Source: Actinomycetes bacterium
GTDB lineage: Bacteria > Actinomycetota > Actinomycetes > Actinomycetales > Microbacteriaceae
Length of the DNA stretch: 19,448 nucleotides
Reading direction: 5' to 3'
Assembly: GCA_023390155.1 (NCBI GenBank)
Contig: JAEWDJ010000397.1
Coordinates: 1 to 19,448 of the forward strand
A program made the position numbers and the translations under genes. Positions 15,699 to 19,448 of the stretch are shown piece by piece. The first letter of the stretch is position 1; every line of letters begins with the position of its first letter. The notes under the pieces are model-generated. The model ran no database searches and had not been told where the DNA came from. It saw nothing but the letters and a program-made list of their open reading frames with translations.

Positions 15699-16430
15699 GA
15701 GGAAGGCCTCCGCCCAGTCGACCTCGTCGGCCGACGGGCTGAACGCCGCGTTCGCCACGGCGACGTCGTCGGGAGCGAGGCAGAGCTTGCCGGTCATCCC
15801 CAGCCGTGCAGACGTCCGCGCCCTGAGTGACGACTCCTGGGGCTCGAGGCCGAGGGTCGGGCCGTCGATCGGGCCGGGCAGGTCGCCGACACGGCTCGCC
15901 GTGACCAGTCGCGACCGCGGGTAGGACATGGCGAGGTCGTCATCGCTCGTGCCGGTGTCCCGGCGGTAGTCGCCGCTGCCGAAGGCGAGCCGCGCCACGC
16001 CCTTCGCCCGCGCGAGCTCGGGCGCCGCCTCGATGCCGACGGCCGACTCGACGAGGGCGATGAGCGGGATGTCGCCGCCCAGAAGTCGGAAGACCTCCTC
16101 GAGAGCGTCGACGGACTCGGCCTTGGGGACCATCACTCCGGCGAGCTCCGGGACGCTGCGCAGACGCTCGATGTCGTTGCGCCAGAACGGGCCGGTCGTC
16201 ACGTTGACGCGCACCCAGCATCGGTGCCCGCCTCGCATCCACTCCGCGGCGTCCTCGCGCGCCGCCGCCTTGGCCGTCGGGGCGACCGAATCCTCCAGGT
16301 CGAGAATGACGAGGTCGGCGGTCAGGGCGGTGTCGGCCACGGGCGTGCCCAGCCGTTCGGCCGAGAGCAGGAAACAGGACCGCGCGAGCGCGGCCGGGAT
16401 GGCGGGACGGTGGGCGGGTGCGATGGGCAC
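15582..16430 (-). CDS. CitE-like lyase (HpcH/HpaI aldolase / citrate lyase beta family)
   Basis: The 282-residue TIM-barrel protein has the family's metal and CoA-binding pattern. It shows LDLEDSV (44-50), an arginine in VRVN (73-76), VMVPKAES (99-106), the metal-ligand Glu in ALVESAVGI (Glu128) and Asp in FGSGDYRRDTG (Asp154). GMTGKLCLAPDDV and SPSADEVDWAEAF lie near the C-terminus. Relatives cleave citryl-CoA, malyl-CoA or citramalyl-CoA, or hydrolyse malyl-CoA. The lack of CitD/CitF genes nearby points to a stand-alone CoA-ester lyase. GTG 16430 has an AAAGGA site six bases upstream and follows the aspartase gene by 11 bases. It is the last cistron of the operon. Substrate unknown. Confidence 0.85.
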   Translation of the reverse strand: MPIAPAHRPAIPAALARSCFLLSAERLGTPVADTALTADLVILDLEDSVAPTAKAAAREDAAEWMRGGHRCWVRVNVTTGPFWRNDIERLRSVPELAGVMVPKAESVDALEEVFRLLGGDIPLIALVESAVGIEAAPELARAKGVARLAFGSGDYRRDTGTSDDDLAMSYPRSRLVTASRVGDLPGPIDGPTLGLEPQESSLRARTSARLGMTGKLCLAPDDVAVANAAFSPSADEVDWAEAFLSAFEARGSVARDGSDLPRLATARKIQRLASVFGGSGGR

Positions 16431-16441
16431 GCGGGTTCCTT

Positions 16442-17866
16442 TCACTCGTCGTACGGATGGCCGGAGGCGCCGGTCAGCCGGGCGGCGGAGAGCACCTGGC
16501 GCACCGTCGACTCCGGCAGCAGCTGCGCAGCGATCACCAGGTCGGCGATGGGGGCGTCGGTGGCCAGGGCGGCGGTGGCCAGGGAGGCCGCGGCCGCGTA
16601 GCCGATATACGGCGTCAACGCGGTAGCCACACCGACGCTCGACTCCGCCATGGCGGTCAGATGCGCGGTGTTCGCCCGGATGCCGTCGATGCAGTTGAGT
16701 CGCAGGGTCCGGCAGGCGTTGGTCAGCCAGCCGAGCGACTGCAGGATGCTGTGCGCCATGATCGGCTCGAAGGCGTTGAGCTGCAGCTGCCCTGCCTCGG
16801 CGGCCGCGGTCACGGTGGCGTCCGCTCCGATGACGCTGAACGCGACCTGGTTGACCACCTCGGGGATCACCGGGTTCACCTTGCCAGGCATGATCGACGA
16901 GCCGGCCTGGCGCGCGGGGAGGAAGAGCTCTCGCAGCCCCGCCTGCGGGCCGGAGGCCAGCAGTCGCAGGTCGTTGCAGATCTTGGAGAGCTTGACGGCG
17001 GCGCGCTTCAGCGTGCCTGACAGGGTCATGTAGACACCGGCGTCGGAGGTGGCCTCGATGAGGTCGGGAGCGAGCTGCACCGGCAGGCCGGTGATCTCGG
17101 CGAGGTGGGAGCGGACCCGGGCGCCGTAGCCGTCGGGAGCGGCGATGCCGGTGCCGATCGCCGTGGCGCCGAGATTGACCTCCAGCAGCCAGGAGACGCA
17201 CTCCTCGAGTCGCTGCTCGTCCTCGCCGAGGGTGTGCGCGAAACCGGAGAACTCCTGGCCGAGCGTCATCGGGACCGCGTCCTGCAGCTGAGTGCGGCCG
17301 ACCTTGAGCACCTCCCTGAACTCGTGCCCCTTCCGCCGAAGGCTCGCCGCCAGGAGGCGATGCTCCTCGATCAGCGAGCGCACCCCGGCCACCATCGCCA
17401 GCCGGATGGCCGTGGGGTAGACGTCGTTGGTGGACTGGCTGCGGTTGACGTGGTCGATCGGGTGCACGCCGGCGTAGTCGCCGAACGGTCGTCCCAGCCG
17501 TTCCAGCGCGGCGTTGGCGATGACCTCATTGGCGTTCATGTTGGTGCTGGTGCCGGCTCCGCCCTGCACCGCATCGACGACGAACTGCGCGTCGAGCTCC
17601 CCCGAGCGGACGCGATCGCAGGCCGCGTCGATCTCGGCCGCGATCGCATCGTCGAGGGAGCCCAGGTCGCGATTGGCCCGAGCGGAGGCCTGCTTCACGT
17701 CCGCCAGCGCCGCGACGAGCACTCGGTGGTCCCCGATCGTCGCGGTGCTGATCGGGAAGTTCGACAGCGCCCTGGCCGTGTGGATGCCCCAGTACACGTC
17801 GGAGGGGAGGTCGAGGGCGCCGAGGGAGTCGTGCTCGCGCCGGGTCGTCCCTGCCGCGGCGGTCAC
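16442..17866 (-). CDS. aspA: Aspartate ammonia-lyase (aspartase/fumarase superfamily)
   Basis: This 474-residue protein of the aspartase/fumarase superfamily has all signature regions: GTSTNMNANEV (105-115), SQSTNDVYPT (143-152), GRTQLQDAVPMTLGQEF (190-206) and the catalytic serine loop GSSIMPGKVNP (322-332). The Gln in GRTQLQDAVPMTLGQ is as in enterobacterial aspartase, where class II fumarases have His. The enzyme would interconvert aspartate with fumarate and ammonia, as a cytosolic tetramer. GTG 17866 overlaps the stop of the TIM-type isomerase by four bases (GTGA), so it is translationally coupled to sugar-phosphate genes, an unusual place for an aspartase. A related lyase activity on another substrate cannot be excluded. 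Confidence 0.85.
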   Translation of the reverse strand: MTAAAGTTRREHDSLGALDLPSDVYWGIHTARALSNFPISTATIGDHRVLVAALADVKQASARANRDLGSLDDAIAAEIDAACDRVRSGELDAQFVVDAVQGGAGTSTNMNANEVIANAALERLGRPFGDYAGVHPIDHVNRSQSTNDVYPTAIRLAMVAGVRSLIEEHRLLAASLRRKGHEFREVLKVGRTQLQDAVPMTLGQEFSGFAHTLGEDEQRLEECVSWLLEVNLGATAIGTGIAAPDGYGARVRSHLAEITGLPVQLAPDLIEATSDAGVYMTLSGTLKRAAVKLSKICNDLRLLASGPQAGLRELFLPARQAGSSIMPGKVNPVIPEVVNQVAFSVIGADATVTAAAEAGQLQLNAFEPIMAHSILQSLGWLTNACRTLRLNCIDGIRANTAHLTAMAESSVGVATALTPYIGYAAAASLATAALATDAPIADLVIAAQLLPESTVRQVLSAARLTGASGHPYDE

Positions 17867-18564
17867 CGTTCTGCCGCCTCGTCGAGCACGGCCCGGAGGC
17901 CGGCCACGTCATGCGCGAAGCGGCCGAGGAAGATGCCGTCGACGGCGTCGCCCAGGCGCGAGAGCATCCCGGGTCCGGCGCTGCCGCCGTAGATAACGGC
18001 GTCGTGCTCTTCGCGGCGCGCGGAACGCAGCGCTGCGCACACCGCGGCGATGTGGTCGTCAGGAGCGGGCTTGGCCCTGCCGATCGCCCACACCGGCTCG
18101 TAGGCGACCAGGACACGGCCGGGAGGGGCTCCGTCGAGGGCCGAGCGCACTTGCCGCACGGCGACGTCGACGGCCCCGGGCGAGTCGACGGTCTCGCCCA
18201 CGCAGAGCACCGGCGTGAGTCCGTGCCTGAGCGCGACGGCCATCTTCGCGGCGACCACCTCGTCGGTGTCCCCGTAGAGCCGGCGCCTCTCGGCGTGGCC
18301 GATCTCGACGTAGCCAACGCCGGCCTCGGCGAGCTCGGCGGCGGAGACCTCCCCCGTGAAGGGGCCGGGCTCCTCTGCGGAGACGTCCTGCGCCGCCGCG
18401 CCGCTCGGGAACGCGGCGAGCGCGTCCGCGATCGCGAGATATCCGGGGGCCACGAAGAACTCGACCGAATCGGGGACGACCGCCGCCGCCGACTGCAGCC
18501 ACGCACGGGCGCGGCCCAGCGAGAAGTACATCTTCAAGCTGACGCCGACGACGGGACGGCCCAT
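17863..18564 (-). CDS. lerI: TIM-type isomerase, probable L-erythrulose-1-phosphate isomerase
   Basis: This 233-residue TIM barrel is a little shorter than standard triose-phosphate isomerase (about 250). Catalytic residues are present: Lys11 in GVSLKMYF, His90 in EIGHAERR, Glu156 in AYEPVWAIG, and the phosphate loop IYGGSAGPG (191-199). The usual GNWKMN start is replaced by GVSLKMYF, so the substrate-contacting Asn is lost. In the EryH/LerI-type enzymes this fold isomerises L-erythrulose 1-phosphate to D-erythrulose 4-phosphate. The neighbouring RpiB-type isomerase and DAK-type kinase support that role over glycolysis. ATG 18564 overlaps the upstream stop by one base (TGATG). The gene symbol is by analogy with Mycobacterium smegmatis and is tentative. 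Confidence 0.75.
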   Translation of the reverse strand: MGRPVVGVSLKMYFSLGRARAWLQSAAAVVPDSVEFFVAPGYLAIADALAAFPSGAAAQDVSAEEPGPFTGEVSAAELAEAGVGYVEIGHAERRRLYGDTDEVVAAKMAVALRHGLTPVLCVGETVDSPGAVDVAVRQVRSALDGAPPGRVLVAYEPVWAIGRAKPAPDDHIAAVCAALRSARREEHDAVIYGGSAGPGMLSRLGDAVDGIFLGRFAHDVAGLRAVLDEAAER

Positions 18565-19040
18565 CAACAGTTCCCGGTCGTCTCGTACCGCCCGATGGCC
18601 GCGACCTTGTCTGCGCTGGCGGTCGACGGGTCGAACGCGAGGGCGAGCCACTCCGAGACGAGCTTGCGTGCCAGCTCGATGCCGATCACGCGCTGGCCCA
18701 TGCAGAGCACTTGGGCGTCGTTGCTGAGCACAGCGCGCTCGACGGAGTAGCTGTCGTGCGCCGTGACCGCCCGGATCCCGGTCACCTTGTTGGCCGAGAT
18801 GGCCACGCCGAGCCCCGTGCCGCAGATCAGCAAGGCTCGATCCGCCTCGCCTCGGGCGACGAGCTCGGCGGCCTCGACGGCCACCTTCGGGTAGACCGTG
18901 TGGCCGTCGGCGGCCACACCGACATCGACCACAGACGCGACGAGATCGTGGCCTTCGAGGTCGCGCTTCAGGATCTCCTTGTAGTCGAATCCGGCGTCGT
19001 CGCTTCCGACGACGATCCGCCAACGGGCACCTGCATCCAT
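18564..19040 (-). CDS. derI: RpiB/LacAB-family isomerase, probable D-erythrulose-4-phosphate isomerase
   Basis: This 158-residue protein of the RpiB/LacA/LacB family keeps the nucleophilic Cys73 in ICGTGLGVAISANKVTGIRA and the VLCMGQRVIG segment. It departs from ribose-5-phosphate isomerase at two active-site points: GSDDAGFDYK has Asp where RpiB has His (GxDHAG), and VLSNDAQ has Ser where RpiB has His (about position 106). I recall such changes in the tetrulose-phosphate isomerases (EryI/DerI), which turn D-erythrulose 4-phosphate into erythrose 4-phosphate. ATG 19040 overlaps the kinase stop by one base (TGATG), with a GAGGAG eight bases before it. The TIM-type partner follows with the same overlap. 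Confidence 0.78.
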   Translation of the reverse strand: MDAGARWRIVVGSDDAGFDYKEILKRDLEGHDLVASVVDVGVAADGHTVYPKVAVEAAELVARGEADRALLICGTGLGVAISANKVTGIRAVTAHDSYSVERAVLSNDAQVLCMGQRVIGIELARKLVSEWLALAFDPSTASADKVAAIGRYETTGNC

Positions 19041-19448
19041 CACTGACTCTCCTCTTGCAGCAGCGCGCCGATCTCGGTGACGATCAGCGCGAACGAGTAC
19101 GCTCCGGGGTCCGGCGTCCCCAGACTCTTGTCGCCGTGCGAACGCGAGCGTCCGAGGCGGGCGACCAGGTCGGCGGTGGCCGCGGCGGCGCGGGAGGCGG
19201 CAGCTGCGGCCTCCGTCCACGCCACCGGAAGGCCGTCTGCGGCACGGGCGGAGAGGACCTCGGCGAACGGCACGAGTGCGTCGACCATGGTCTTGTCCCC
19301 GGGGTTCGCACCGCCGGTCGCACGGATGCTCTGCACTCCGGCCTCGATCCCGGCGGCGACGCGCCCGGCGTCCGGGGCCTCCTGGTCGCCGAGGGCGTCG
19401 CCGAGGGAGCGCAGCAGGATGCCCCACAGCACCCCGGACGTGCCACCG
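19040..19448 (-). CDS. DAK2/DhaL kinase domain, C-terminal part (probable erythrulose or dihydroxyacetone kinase), partial
   Basis: The last 135 residues of a dihydroxyacetone-kinase-type nucleotide-binding (DhaL) domain are visible; the gene begins beyond the right edge. Family motifs are in order: GGTSGVLWG, ANPGDKTMVDALVPF and GRSRSHGDKSLGTPDPGA, which contact ATP and magnesium. The protein ends 20 or so residues after the DPGA motif, as DhaL domains do. Whether a DhaK substrate domain is fused in front (ATP-dependent kinase) or separate (PTS-dependent) cannot be seen. The downstream isomerases make a tetrulose (erythrulose) the more likely substrate than dihydroxyacetone. Confidence 0.85.
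   Translation of the reverse strand, partial: GGTSGVLWGILLRSLGDALGDQEAPDAGRVAAGIEAGVQSIRATGGANPGDKTMVDALVPFAEVLSARAADGLPVAWTEAAAAASRAAAATADLVARLGRSRSHGDKSLGTPDPGAYSFALIVTEIGALLQEESQ

Noticed and set aside
1..19448. CRISPR arrays, rRNA, riboswitches
   Set aside because: No regularly spaced repeats, rRNA-like conserved blocks or recognisable riboswitch cores were seen on either strand.

Overview
The window is GC-rich (roughly 70%), densely coded DNA. GTG and TTG starts are frequent and so are 4-base GTGA/ATGA and 1-base TGATG gene overlaps. This suggests a high-GC actinobacterium. Gene content (CGNR regulator, DppBC-type transporter with a fused two-domain ATPase, NtaA/DszA-like monooxygenase) is compatible with Microbacteriaceae, but no rRNA or marker gene is present to fix the taxon.

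Left end (1-2645): a MerR-type regulator faces two minus-strand genes, an isochorismatase-fold hydrolase and a zinc-free quinone-oxidoreductase-type enzyme. A short IS5-like transposase tail appears to be stuck between those two genes.

Region 2848-11883 is one minus-strand transcription unit, read from right to left: lipoprotein substrate-binding protein (TTG start), two permeases, a fused double ATPase, a flavin-dependent NtaA/SnaA/DszA-type monooxygenase, and two acyl-CoA-dehydrogenase-fold enzymes of the DszC/SfnB type. It reads as an uptake-plus-oxidation module, probably for an organosulfur (or N-containing) compound used as a nutrient source. No flavin reductase is encoded in it. A LacI-type operator lies in its promoter region.

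Region 11884-14013 is a scar. It holds a terminator-like hairpin, a 3' tRNA fragment with no 5' half, a poorly coding stretch with a short direct repeat, and two LacI-family genes. Both LacI genes have lost their DNA-binding N-termini and are joined head to head at about 13542. This looks like an integration boundary or rearrangement junction, and it may have removed the local repressor of the transport operon.

Region 14031-15698: a CGNR zinc-finger regulator and an EamA-type exporter are transcribed divergently from a short region with TTGAC/GTCAA repeats. The exporter's 3' end overlaps the next operon antisense by 117 bases.

Right end (15582-19448, minus strand): a tightly overlapping operon enters from beyond the window. 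It encodes the C-terminal part of a DhaL/DAK2 kinase, an RpiB-type isomerase, a TIM-type isomerase, an aspartase and a CitE-like lyase. The first three match the erythrulose kinase / tetrulose-phosphate isomerase route known from mycobacterial threitol and erythritol use, which ends in erythrose 4-phosphate. The aspartase and CitE-like enzyme coupled behind them are unexpected and unexplained.
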